Shown piece by piece: positions 1 to 9,581 of a DNA stretch of 64,000 bases. Position numbers and translations under genes: made by a program. The notes beneath the pieces are model-generated. The model did no database searches and was not told the DNA's origin. It was given only the letters and a program-made list of their open reading frames with translations. Location of the stretch: the NCBI RefSeq assembly GCF_016595275.2, contig NZ_JAENIQ020000003.1:1-64000 (forward strand), in the 5' to 3' direction. Every line of letters begins with the position of its first letter. Within the stretch, counting starts at the first letter, position 1. The stretch comes from Corynebacterium pygosceleis. GTDB lineage: Bacteria; Actinomycetota; Actinomycetes; Mycobacteriales; Mycobacteriaceae.

Positions 1-2
1 CC

Positions 3-24
3 CGGGGTGGTGCCCCGTTTTTTT
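3..24 (+). terminator. Intrinsic terminator of a gene lying left of the window
   Basis: A 5-bp GC stem (CGGGG/CCCCG) with a 5-nt loop is followed at once by seven T. The orientation suits a plus-strand gene that ends before base 1. The stem is short, but the T-run is clear. Confidence 0.6.
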
Positions 25-1164
25 GTTGTGCCTGTGAGCCAATCCCGCCGTGGATAGCGCCCGGGGTGTGCTGCCGCTTGTCCCGGCCCTGGGCCGGCAG
101 GGCGTTGTGGGTGCCCCTTGCTTGAAACCCCCGGCCCCGGGGGGGCATGGAAACGCCGGGGGGGCGGCCCGGAGTGGGGGACACCAACGCCCGACCAGCG
201 GTGTGTGTGTCACGGGCGGGGCTGTTGGGGCACACGGACAGTCCTCACGCCCCCGGGGGGGGGCGTGAGCCGCCCGTGGCGGGGGCCGCGCCGTTGGTAC
301 CGGTGCGGGCTGTCTGTCGGCAACGGTGCGCGTGTGTGCAGGCGGTTCAGGCCCCGGGGTCGTAGACAAACCAGGCGCGGCGAGTACCTGCACCCCTGAA
401 AAAGGATCCGGTCACCGGTATTGTTTGTGTCTGGGTGGGGTGTTTTTCGCGTAGGTGACGGGGCCGGCTACGACGGATGCCTGCCGGCCCGGGGGTGTGG
501 TGGACCGGCCGACCCGGGACCGGGCACACACCAGCCAGCAACACCCCACCGAGAACGATCCATGTCCGGCCGGGGACACCTTCCCGACACCGTCGGGCGT
601 CTTCTGCGAGAGGTGGAAGATCGTGACGGCCTTGCTGTGCCACCCCGTCGGTGGTCGTTCACCGGAAAGGCGTCCGTGTTCCGCGCGACAGGCCGGTCCA
701 CGGTAACCAGGTTCCGTTGTCTACCGGCGGGGAGGAGGTTGCCTCTGTTCGGCTTCGGGGGAGGGAATGGGGTCCTTACCGCACTGTCGTCTTCGTGCCT
801 CCCACACGATGGTTCGCTCTGACTCGGGTTGCGGGAGCGTATCGCGCAGGGACCGGCCCCCGACCTATGCGTGTGGTTCTGAGCAGGTACGCAAAACAAG
901 GCCCGGTCTAGCACCCCTCAGCGCTGAAGAAGTGGACCCCTGGGGAGGGATTGTTCCGGCATTCCGGGAGAGAGTTTTCGCTGAACAACGTCGGCTCAGC
1001 GGTTCGGCGTGCGAGGGGGATCCACGGGGACGGCATGACGCGAACCTGCCGGAGTGTCCTTCCCGCCAAGTGGTCGATTCCGGATGCGGAGGGGCGGTCT
1101 TCGGGATGTGAGACCACCGTGCCCCGGTTGCAGGGAGACGGCTGATTGAATCCGGGCCTGGAGC
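25..1164. other. Gene-poor stretch with dense G-runs and hairpins
   Basis: I find no convincing protein gene in these 1.1 kb. The open frames are arginine/glycine/proline-rich on both strands, have no ribosome site and match no family I know. The left part (139-285) is packed with G-runs of 4-9 on the plus strand. The right part (about 400-1160) has more ordinary composition and could be a decayed gene or a long intergenic region. I recognise no tRNA, rRNA or insertion-sequence end. Confidence 0.5.
244..269. repeat. Perfect 11-bp hairpin with GGGG loop
   Basis: CTCACGCCCCC (244-254) pairs perfectly with GGGGGCGTGAG (259-269) around a GGGG loop. No T-run follows, so it is not a normal intrinsic terminator. 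A second short hairpin (7-bp arms) lies at 128-143. Function unknown. Confidence 0.6.
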
Positions 1165-1815
1165 TCAGTCGAGAACGAGCAGGTCTTCGGGGGTCTCGCG
1201 GACCTCGGCGAGGCGACTGACGGACTTCTCCAGGCGTTTCCACTGAGCCGCCGGGATGGTGTCGGAGGCGCGGTCGATCACGCTCCGGTCCGGGGTTGCC
1301 CAGGCTATCGGCATCGGGGTGACCTCGCTCCAGTGCTCCCGGTCCGAGAGGTTCCGCTGTCCGGCCACGGCCACCGACGGGACCCGCTCACCGACCTTCC
1401 GTGGATGTCCCGCGAGTCGGGTGACCGTCCGGGCGGCGAGCGCCCAGCGGGATTCCTCGTTTCCGTCGACGGTCGTGTCGACCAGAGCGAGCAGCACGAG
1501 ATCCCTCTCGTTGACCGCTGCGACGACCGCGGGAACGAGAGGATAGCGGTCGTAGAGTTCCTGCGCGGTGCCGACCTTCCGGGGGAGGACGAACATCATG
1601 CCGAAACTCACCAGTGCCATCACGGTCAGGGCGATCGCCATCATCCAGACCCAGGGCTGCCCGCCGAAGTACCACAGGACCCCGGCGGCGACGGCGAGCT
1701 GGATCAGGCCGAAGACCCCCGCTGAGAGCACGAGACGTCGGGAATCCCGGATGAGTTCGTTGTTCGCCTTGTTGTGGGTCTCGTCGACGGTGAAGGGGAA
1801 ATCGGTTGAGCTCAT
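1165..1815 (-). CDS. DUF3239-like membrane protein
   Basis: A protein of 216 aa with two hydrophobic helices near residues 30-75 (the first begins VLSAGVFGLIQLAV), followed by a soluble C-terminal half with no catalytic motif I know. Length and layout fit the corynebacterial DUF3239 family, whose function is unknown. I chose the ATG at 1815 (MSSTDFPF) because a GGAAGG ribosome site lies about 12 nt upstream. An in-frame ATG at 1860 would add 15 residues without a clear site. The gene lies downstream of the XPB helicase on the same strand with a gap of about 50 nt, so co-transcription is possible. Confidence 0.65.
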   Translation of the reverse strand: MSSTDFPFTVDETHNKANNELIRDSRRLVLSAGVFGLIQLAVAAGVLWYFGGQPWVWMMAIALTVMALVSFGMMFVLPRKVGTAQELYDRYPLVPAVVAAVNERDLVLLALVDTTVDGNEESRWALAARTVTRLAGHPRKVGERVPSVAVAGQRNLSDREHWSEVTPMPIAWATPDRSVIDRASDTIPAAQWKRLEKSVSRLAEVRETPEDLLVLD

Positions 1816-1868
1816 CGTTGGGGTGTGCCTTCCGTGGTGTGTGTCTGCGGCTGGTGCCATCTGTCAGT

Positions 1869-3539
1869 CTAGATGCCGGATCCAGGTAGGTCGGCGGCGT
1901 CGACGATGCGGTAGGCGTAGCCCTGTTCGGCGAGGAACCGTTGCCGGTGTGCCGCGTAGTCGGTGTCCAGGCTGTCGCGGGACACCACCGAGTAGAAGTG
2001 CGCCTCGCCGCCGTCGGCTTTCGGGCGCAGCAGCCTGCCGAGGCGCTGTGCCTCCTCCTGCCTGGATCCGAATGTTCCGGACACCTGGATGGCGACGGCC
2101 GCCTCCGGTAGGTCGATGGAGAAGTTCGCGACCTTGCTGACGACGAGGACGTCGATCTCCCCGGACCGGAACGCGGCGAACAGTTTCTCCCGTTGCCTGT
2201 TCGGTGTGCTGCCCTCGATGACCGGTGCGTCGATGGTCTGTCCGATCTCCTCCAACTGATCCAGGTACGCGCCGATGACGAGGGTCGGTTGGCCCGCGTG
2301 CTTCGCCAGGAGTTTCCGGATGACCCGCATCTTCGATCCCGCGCATGCCGCGAGGCGGTACCGGTCCGCCGTCTCCGCCGTCGCGTACGCCATGCGTTCC
2401 GCATCGGTCATGGTGACCCGGACCTCGACACAGTCGGCGGTGGCGATGTAGCCGCGTGCCTCGATGTCCTTCCACGGTGCGTCGAAGCGTTTCGGTCCGA
2501 TGAGGGAGAACACGTCCCCCTCGCGGCCGTCCTCGCGGACGAGGGTCGCGGTGAGGCCGAGTCTCCGCCGGGACTGGAGATCCGAGGTCATCCGGAACAC
2601 CGGGGCGGGGAGGAGGTGGACCTCGTCGTAGATGATCAGCCCCCAGTCGCGGGAATCGAACAACTCCAGAGCCCGGAACTCACCCTTCGTCCGTCGGGTG
2701 ACCACCTGGTACGTGGCGATCGTCACCGGGCGGATCTCCTTGACCTCCCCCGAGTACTCCCCGATCTCGTCGGCGGTGAGGGACGTCCTGCGGATCAGTT
2801 CGTCACGCCACTGGCGCCCCGCGACGGTGTTGGTGACGAGAATGAGGGTCGTCGCCTTCGCCTTCGCCATCGCCGCGGCACCGACCATCGTCTTCCCGGC
2901 ACCGCAGGGGAGCACGATCACACCGCTTCCACCCGCCCAGAACGCCTCGGCGGCCTGGGACTGGTAGTCCCGCAGCTCCCACTGCTCGTTCTCGGTGGAC
3001 AGTTCGATGGGGTGGGCCTCCCCGTCGACGTATCCGGCGAGGTCCTCGGCCGGCCAGCCGACCTTGAGCAGTTCCTGTTTCAGTCGGCCACGTTCACTCG
3101 GGTGGACCGCGTAGGTGGTGTCGTCGATCCTCTGCCCGAGCATCGGGGCGATCTTCCGGTGCCGGATCAGCTCCGCCAGGATCGCGGCCTCCTCGGATTC
3201 GAGGATCAGGCCGTGGGCGGGGTCCTTGTGCAGCCGGACCCTCCCGTAGCGGCTCATGGTCTCCGCGACGTCGATGAGGAGGGCCTGGGGGACGGGGAAG
3301 CGGGAGTGTGTCTCGAGCATGTCGACGACCTGTTCCGCATCGTGCCCCGCGGCGCGGGCGTTCCACAGTGCCAGAGGGGTGATGCGGTAGGTGTGCACGT
3401 GCTCGGGAGCCCGTTCCAGTTCCGCGAAGGGGGCCAGTGCCGCCCGGGCGGCGTCGGCATTCTCGTGTCCCGTCTCCAGCAGCACGGTCTTGTCGGACTG
3501 CACGATCAACGGTCCGTCGCCGATGGGCACGGGGACCAC
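1869..3539 (-). CDS. XPB/Ssl2-type DNA repair helicase
   Basis: A superfamily 2 helicase of 556 aa that would unwind DNA with ATP in the cytoplasm. Visible motifs are Walker A LPCGAGKT near residue 214, DEVH near 305, motif III GLTATLVRED, and motif VI QEEAQRLGRLLRP near 495. The N-terminal 180 residues form the XPB-like damage-recognition region. I chose the GTG at 3539 because GGAGAGGAC precedes it with good spacing. An ATG at 3590 would add 17 residues but has no ribosome site. It follows the helicase-associated gene at 3622, a pairing also seen in mycobacteria (ercC3 region), so the two probably act together. The exact bacterial role of XPB is poorly settled. Confidence 0.9.
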   Translation of the reverse strand: MVPVPIGDGPLIVQSDKTVLLETGHENADAARAALAPFAELERAPEHVHTYRITPLALWNARAAGHDAEQVVDMLETHSRFPVPQALLIDVAETMSRYGRVRLHKDPAHGLILESEEAAILAELIRHRKIAPMLGQRIDDTTYAVHPSERGRLKQELLKVGWPAEDLAGYVDGEAHPIELSTENEQWELRDYQSQAAEAFWAGGSGVIVLPCGAGKTMVGAAAMAKAKATTLILVTNTVAGRQWRDELIRRTSLTADEIGEYSGEVKEIRPVTIATYQVVTRRTKGEFRALELFDSRDWGLIIYDEVHLLPAPVFRMTSDLQSRRRLGLTATLVREDGREGDVFSLIGPKRFDAPWKDIEARGYIATADCVEVRVTMTDAERMAYATAETADRYRLAACAGSKMRVIRKLLAKHAGQPTLVIGAYLDQLEEIGQTIDAPVIEGSTPNRQREKLFAAFRSGEIDVLVVSKVANFSIDLPEAAVAIQVSGTFGSRQEEAQRLGRLLRPKADGGEAHFYSVVSRDSLDTDYAAHRQRFLAEQGYAYRIVDAADLPGSGI

Positions 3540-3621
3540 GTCCTCTCCAGGGGTTGGCGGATGTTCCCCGGATCGGGGACAAACCACCATTATGGCACTG
3601 TCCGGTGCCCGGTGCGGGGGA

Positions 3622-5991
3622 TCAGTCGTCGTCGAGGATGACCTCGGTGATGCGGTGCAGCAGGAATCCACGGGTTTCCCCTGTGGTCTCGTCGACTGCG
3701 TCGACCTGGCCCCCGGACACCATCACCGGGGTGACCCGGCGATAACCGGCCTGGCCGTGACCGTCGACGAACCCGAGCGTCACCGTCCGGTTGGCTCTCG
3801 CCGCGGCCTGCAGGACCCCGAGGGTGCGTGCACCCTGGACGGCCCTGCCGGTGTTGTCGGTGGCGGTACGGCCGTTGCGTGCCGCGTCCTGGGCGGCTTC
3901 ACCCCTCCGGACGGCGGCGACCACCTCCCGGGTGCGTGCCGGATCCGCCGGCGTCGACGGTCGGGACGCGTCCGGTTCCGCCGCCACCCGGGAGGGGCGT
4001 TCCCGGAGATCGAGACTGGCTCCGGTGGCGGACTCCGCGACCGGCTGGAAACCGTCCGCGCGGAGAGCGTCGATGACCTGGACGAGTGGTGCCTGGGCGA
4101 CGGCCACGGTCGGGGCGATCAGTCGCAGCGCGACCTTCTGTGTCCCGGGGGACTGGGAGACCTGGAGGAGAAGTGCCTCATCGTCGCAACGCAGATAGCA
4201 GAGGGCCGGACCACCGCGCAGCGTCCCGTGGCGACGGGAGACGTCGCTGATGAGGTAGCTGATGTTCTGCGGGAGTTCCCCGAGTGTGTGCCGCTCCAGA
4301 AGTGAGTGGATGTCGGTGCCGCCGCGCCCCGCATCCAGTGCCCGACGGATCGATCCCTCGGTGATGCGGTAGACGCTCGCGAGCCCGGAGGATTCGATGT
4401 CCGCCGTGAGCGCCAGTTCCGATTCGAGTTCAGGTTCGAGCGGGCCGGGGGCGAGGACCGTCATGTCCCCCTGCGCGATCAGCGTGTCGACGGGCGGTGG
4501 GGTGACCGACTCCACCGCCGCCAGGAGTTCCGGTCCCGGGCTGTCCCGGGGCGCGGGCCTCTGGCGCAGTGCACGCAGGGGAGTGGTCGCGGTGTCGTGG
4601 GCGAGGGCCCCGATCCAGGCCGCCTCGTCGACGATGTCGTCGACGGTGCCGGGGCGGATGCGGCTGACGGGGACGGGGGCGGTGAAACGGAGGTCCTCGT
4701 CGAGTTCGGTGTGTCCCAGCGGTGTACCTTCCGGAGGACGGACGAACTGGTCGACGACGAGTGCACGGATGTCCGGGAGCCCGGGATGCTCGGTGGCGGA
4801 GGAGAGCAGGTGGATGGGTCGTCCGCGGGTGTCGGTGCGGCCGACACGCCAGTGCGCCCAGGTCGACCGTGACCATCCCTCGAGGAGCACCGCCCACCGG
4901 GACGCCAGGCCCTTGGCGAGCCAGGTGTCCGCATCGACGGTCGGCGCGAGGAGATCACCCCCCGGATCATTGGCCGGGGCGGGATCGGGTTCCCCCCTCC
5001 CGAGCAGTCCGGCGGAGATCCCGAGGCAGATCAACCGGTTGACGGTGGTGTCGTCGCAGTCGAGATCCCGTGTGAGCTTCGTCAGGGCACGAACCCCGAT
5101 CCCACCTTCCTTCAGACAGGGGACCGGCCGGTCCCCGAGCACGGTGATCAGCCTTCGCATGAGCCGGGTGACCTCGAGCCCGGATGCCGTCCCCTCGTCG
5201 TCCACGCGACGTTGGGCCGCCGGATCGGCGGTGAGTGCGGGGTCTCCGGCGCAGCGTGGTGACGGGAGGAGCGGCTGCGGTGCCACCCCGGTTCCGTCGA
5301 GGATCCCACGGACCGTGGCGGGCATCTTGACGGTACGGTTGTCCACCCGCAGGAGCAGTCCCGCGGCGATCAGCTTCGGGACCGGACGTTCCGGATCGGC
5401 GTCCGGGGCGGCGTCCTTGGACAGTCCGAAACCACCGGAGGACACGAGGGTGTCGAGGATACGACGTTCCCTGGGGGACAATCCCTCGATGCGTGTCCGT
5501 GCGGTGTCCCCGTCGAGTTGGGCCGAACGGCCACCGGGATCCGGGAGGAGCTGCCAGTTCGCCGGCAGCGAGGACATGGCCTCCGTGGTGACCCGCAGCC
5601 GATCGGCGTTCCCGTAGACCAGAGCGCGGTCCATGAGTTCATCCAGGGTGCGGTTCACGACCTCCGGGTCGAGAGCGGCGGTACCCTCCGTCGAATTGAG
5701 TCGTTCCGTGACCAGTTCCACCACATCGGGGGCGGTCACCGGGTGGAGTTCACCGCCCAGTGCGGCGGCCGCCTCCAGGACGACGAGCTGGAGTGCGTTG
5801 AGTTCCGCGGTCGAGCGGGCCACGGACGCGCGGAGCTGGAGACGCGCCGCGAGTGCACCGATTCCGGGAGGTAACGGCCATGCGGTGTCGGGACGGTGGT
5901 CGATGATCCGGGAGAGACGGTCATCGTCGACCCCGGAGAGCCACTGGCGGAACGTGGGGCCGGTATCGGGTGCGGCGGCGGATTTTTTCAT
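3622..5991 (-). CDS. XPB-associated protein with helicase_C_3-type domain
   Basis: A protein of 789 aa without its own Walker motifs. It looks like the large actinobacterial family that carries an XPB/Ssl2-like N-terminal domain (Helicase_C_3) and sits beside the XPB helicase. Leucine-rich, winged-helix-like stretches fill the middle, for example LSPRERRILDTLVSSGGF, which resembles a helix-turn-helix. The C-terminal part (RVAAEPDASRPS onward) ends in a small beta-rich region typical of a WYL-like fold. The ATG at 5991 follows a short GGCGG tract. Promoter-like TAAACT lies 10 nt upstream. Role inferred only: partner or regulator of the downstream helicase. Confidence 0.7.
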   Translation of the reverse strand: MKKSAAAPDTGPTFRQWLSGVDDDRLSRIIDHRPDTAWPLPPGIGALAARLQLRASVARSTAELNALQLVVLEAAAALGGELHPVTAPDVVELVTERLNSTEGTAALDPEVVNRTLDELMDRALVYGNADRLRVTTEAMSSLPANWQLLPDPGGRSAQLDGDTARTRIEGLSPRERRILDTLVSSGGFGLSKDAAPDADPERPVPKLIAAGLLLRVDNRTVKMPATVRGILDGTGVAPQPLLPSPRCAGDPALTADPAAQRRVDDEGTASGLEVTRLMRRLITVLGDRPVPCLKEGGIGVRALTKLTRDLDCDDTTVNRLICLGISAGLLGRGEPDPAPANDPGGDLLAPTVDADTWLAKGLASRWAVLLEGWSRSTWAHWRVGRTDTRGRPIHLLSSATEHPGLPDIRALVVDQFVRPPEGTPLGHTELDEDLRFTAPVPVSRIRPGTVDDIVDEAAWIGALAHDTATTPLRALRQRPAPRDSPGPELLAAVESVTPPPVDTLIAQGDMTVLAPGPLEPELESELALTADIESSGLASVYRITEGSIRRALDAGRGGTDIHSLLERHTLGELPQNISYLISDVSRRHGTLRGGPALCYLRCDDEALLLQVSQSPGTQKVALRLIAPTVAVAQAPLVQVIDALRADGFQPVAESATGASLDLRERPSRVAAEPDASRPSTPADPARTREVVAAVRRGEAAQDAARNGRTATDNTGRAVQGARTLGVLQAAARANRTVTLGFVDGHGQAGYRRVTPVMVSGGQVDAVDETTGETRGFLLHRITEVILDDD

Positions 5992-6043
5992 GGTACCGCC
6001 AAGTTTAGAGGGTCATAAGGTGACTTTTCTCGGCCACGTTTGA

Positions 6044-6055
6044 GAGAATGGGGAC
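6044..6055 (+). promoter_or_regulatory. -10-like box directly before the start codon
   Basis: GAGAAT (6044-6049) lies 6 nt before the ATG at 6056, the spacing expected if the transcript begins at the start codon. The first base departs from the TANNNT consensus. Confidence 0.35.
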
Positions 6056-6247
6056 ATGTCGAAAATCGAGAAGAAATCCTATGTTGATCCCGGTTGGCCG
6101 GACCATGTTCCCGGTGGCGGACATCCGGTGACCGAGCTGATCTCCAAGGTCGATGGCGCGTCGAGTCCGTTCGGTGATGAAACCGTGTTCCCGCGCCCCG
6201 TCGAGGAACTCGGTTACGTCCACCCCTACACGCGGATCAACCGCTAG
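6056..6247 (+). CDS. Small conserved hypothetical protein, 63 aa
   Basis: A 63-aa hydrophilic protein beginning MSKIEKKSYVDPGWPDH and ending YVHPYTRINR. It has no signal peptide, no membrane segment and no cysteine. It is divergent from the XPB partner gene and convergent with rpf. Its third-position GC is high, it ends just before a strong terminator, and its position between the XPB pair and rpf matches a small hypothetical gene in related genomes (from memory). I do not recognise a function. Confidence 0.65.
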   Translation: MSKIEKKSYVDPGWPDHVPGGGHPVTELISKVDGASSPFGDETVFPRPVEELGYVHPYTRINR

Positions 6248-6362
6248 GAACGTTCCGTTCGGCCCACGTCGACGGGCGGGGTCCTGTGCCCTGCCCGACC
6301 GTCGACGTTCCGTCGTTCTGACTCAGAACCGGATCAGTCCGGGTTTCGGACCGCAACCGAAG

Positions 6363-6401
6363 AGAGGGGCCCGCCGCGTACAACACGCGGCGGGCCCCTC
6401 T
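6363..6401. terminator. Strong bidirectional hairpin between convergent genes
   Basis: A perfect 17-bp stem (6363-6379 with 6385-6401) with an ACAAC loop lies between the 63-aa gene (plus) and rpf (minus). Only short T stretches flank it. Its placement between convergent genes supports termination on both strands. Confidence 0.75.
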
Positions 6402-6445
6402 TCCCTGTGCCACCGTCCCGTCGGTGGTCGGCGGCGGGGTACCGG

Positions 6446-7747
<1,302 letters not shown>

Positions 7748-8137
7748 ATGCCTATCGGCAAGGTCAAGTGGTATGACCCGGAGCGAGGCTTCGGCTTTGT
7801 CTCCAATCCCGGCGACGAGGACTGCTTCGTGGGCAGGCAGGTACTTCCGGAAGGCGTCGAGGAACTCCACCAGGGTCAACGCATCGAGTTCGATTTCGCC
7901 GCCGGCAGGCGGGGGCCGCAGGCGCTGAGGGTGAAACTCCTCGACGCTCCCCGGGCCGCCAGGCGCACCCAGCACAGGTACGAGCCGGAGCAGCTCCACG
8001 GCATGATCTCCGATCTTGTGACGTTCCTGGAGGCGAAGGTCCAGCCCGATCTCCGTTCGGGACGTCGACCGGACCGTAAGACGGGACGTCAGGTCGCCGA
8101 GATCCTTCGCGCCGTGGCACGGGAACTCGACTCCTGA
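7748..8137 (+). CDS. cspB: Cold-shock domain protein with C-terminal extension
   Basis: A 129-aa protein with an N-terminal cold-shock OB fold (residues 1-65). The RNP1-like GFGFV is intact. The RNP2 position reads DCFVG rather than the usual DIFVH, so nucleic-acid contacts may differ. Residues 70-129 form a basic helical extension (HGMISDLVTFLEAKV...EILRAVARELDS) that is absent from ordinary 67-aa Csp proteins but known in the longer corynebacterial/mycobacterial CspB form. It likely binds single-stranded RNA or DNA. The ATG at 7748 is preceded by AAAGGG about 10 nt upstream. A leader of about 95 nt would allow thermosensor-like control (inference). Confidence 0.88.
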   Translation: MPIGKVKWYDPERGFGFVSNPGDEDCFVGRQVLPEGVEELHQGQRIEFDFAAGRRGPQALRVKLLDAPRAARRTQHRYEPEQLHGMISDLVTFLEAKVQPDLRSGRRPDRKTGRQVAEILRAVARELDS

Positions 8138-8151
8138 CGTCGCGTCGTCCG

Positions 8152-8169
8152 GCCCCTGACGTGAGGGGC
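8152..8169. terminator. Weak hairpin between convergent genes
   Basis: GCCCCT (8152-8157) pairs with AGGGGC (8164-8169) around 6 nt. It sits between the stops of the convergent csp and DUF2771 genes and has no T-run. Weak evidence. Confidence 0.35.
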
Positions 8170-8171
8170 GT

Positions 8172-8705
8172 CTAGGGCTGGGCGTTGATGGACCAGATGA
8201 CGCGGACGGGGCTTTCGTTGCCCTCGGCGTCGACGCCGATCTGGGGGGAACGGATCTCGACCACCAGCAGTCTGGCACTGGTCTCCTCGCCGTCGCCCTC
8301 CGCCCTGATCTCCACGGACCCCGGCACCTCCACCTCCCTGGTGCTGTTGCCGGGGTAGAGGCGCTGGTCGTTCGCGGCCGGATTGTCGTAGATCATCAGC
8401 AGTGAGAAATCGCGGTCGTAGACTTCACGGGGCAGCGTGACGGTGAGCGTGTCCTCCGCACCGACCTCGAGATCGGTGATCTCCCCCTCGGGGCACTCGA
8501 CGTCGATCTCGCAGGCACTGTACGGGGGTACCGTCACGGTGCGGCCGCCCGCCGACGCCTCGACCGAGATCTCCCCGGGTGGTGTCCCCGGACGATCGTT
8601 CCACCAACGTTGGAACAGCACCGACACCGCCACGACGATGACCACGGCGACGATCAACGTGACGAACTGCCTGAGGTTCCTGCCTTTGTTCCTGCGTTCA
8701 GCCAT
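8172..8705 (-). CDS. DUF2771-like membrane-anchored protein
   Basis: A 177-aa protein with one N-terminal transmembrane anchor (residues 13-32, FVTLIVAVVIVVAVSVLFQR) after a basic cytoplasmic start. An extracytoplasmic beta-rich domain follows, with two cysteines in SACEIDVECPEG that could form a disulfide. This layout fits the actinobacterial DUF2771 family of unknown function. The gene ends convergently with csp and starts close to the downstream end of the cyclotransferase-like gene (8715), so the two may be co-transcribed. Confidence 0.75.
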   Translation of the reverse strand: MAERRNKGRNLRQFVTLIVAVVIVVAVSVLFQRWWNDRPGTPPGEISVEASAGGRTVTVPPYSACEIDVECPEGEITDLEVGAEDTLTVTLPREVYDRDFSLLMIYDNPAANDQRLYPGNSTREVEVPGSVEIRAEGDGEETSARLLVVEIRSPQIGVDAEGNESPVRVIWSINAQP

Positions 8706-8714
8706 GCCCGCAGT

Positions 8715-9545
8715 CTAACCGGCCGGATCGGGCCGGTCCGTCAGGCGGACCTCGTAGATGACACCCCAACGTTTCCCGGTGAGCAGAAGCCGGTCCGTTC
8801 CCGGGATCCGGGCGATCCCGTTCAACGTGTCGTCCGGGTCCCCGGAACCCGGGGCGTGCAGCCCCGAGGCGTCCACCAGGGCATCGACGACCCCCGTCCC
8901 GGTGTCCACCCGCACGATGGTTTCACTCATCCACACGTTGGCCAGGACGGTTCTCCGACCGTCGGTCCCCTCGACGCACTCCAGTTCGTTGAGCCTGTCC
9001 AGCGGTTCCCCCTCGACGGTCACCCCGATCCTGGATCGTTCCCGGAGATCACGGGGATCGAGCAGGCGGAGCTGGTCCGTGCCGTCCGACATCACCACGG
9101 TGTCGGCGAAGGAACACAGACCCCACCCCTCACCGGGGTAGGGGACACGTCCGGTCTCCCGGAGGGTCTCCCGGTCCCGTCTGATGGCGGTCCCGCTCTT
9201 CCACGTCAACTGCCAGATGTCCGATCCGGTGTCGGTGACACCCTCACCGAAGAGATCGTCGGGCAGTGTCTCCGACCGGATCTCCGCACCACCCAGTTCC
9301 GACGTGTAGACCCGGGAGTCGCCGTGGAGTCCCGTTCCGACCAGCAGTCGTTCACCGTCGTACTCGAAGCCCTGGGTGAAGCTCCCCGGGTCCATCGGAT
9401 ACTCCGCCACGACCTTCACCCCGAGACGGTCCACCCCGGTGTCCGACGGAACGGGGACCCGCTCCGGGACACATCCGGAGAGGAGCAGACCGGCCAGGAC
9501 CGTGGACAGGACGGGACGGATTCTCCGGGACACGACGGGGGGCAT
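8715..9545 (-). CDS. Glutaminyl-peptide cyclotransferase-like lipoprotein
   Basis: A 276-aa exported protein. The signal peptide ends in a lipobox (GLLLSGC, Cys near residue 25), so it should be a lipoprotein. The mature part is a five-bladed-propeller type glutamine cyclotransferase: YPMDPGSFTQGFEYDGERL near the start and LNELECVEG with VLANVWMSETIVRVD in the middle are family hallmarks. Such enzymes convert N-terminal Gln to pyroglutamate. The bacterial substrate is unknown here. I chose the ATG at 9545, giving a normal signal peptide. An ATG at 9560 lengthens it by five residues. It is divergent from the DUF3027 gene, with only 36 bp between the starts. Confidence 0.85.
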   Translation of the reverse strand: MPPVVSRRIRPVLSTVLAGLLLSGCVPERVPVPSDTGVDRLGVKVVAEYPMDPGSFTQGFEYDGERLLVGTGLHGDSRVYTSELGGAEIRSETLPDDLFGEGVTDTGSDIWQLTWKSGTAIRRDRETLRETGRVPYPGEGWGLCSFADTVVMSDGTDQLRLLDPRDLRERSRIGVTVEGEPLDRLNELECVEGTDGRRTVLANVWMSETIVRVDTGTGVVDALVDASGLHAPGSGDPDDTLNGIARIPGTDRLLLTGKRWGVIYEVRLTDRPDPAG

Positions 9546-9569
9546 TCGTCCATCATGCATCAGGTACGG

Positions 9570-9581
9570 GATAATGGCCGG
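9570..9581 (+). promoter_or_regulatory. -10 box placed for a leaderless start
   Basis: GATAAT (9570-9575) lies 6 nt before the GTG at 9582, so transcription would begin at or next to the start codon. No ribosome site precedes the GTG, which agrees with a leaderless message. Confidence 0.55.

Noticed and set aside
50..399. Overlapping Gly/Arg/Pro-rich frames in the G-run region
   Set aside because: They have no ribosome site, no family resemblance and extreme composition. They arise from G-runs.
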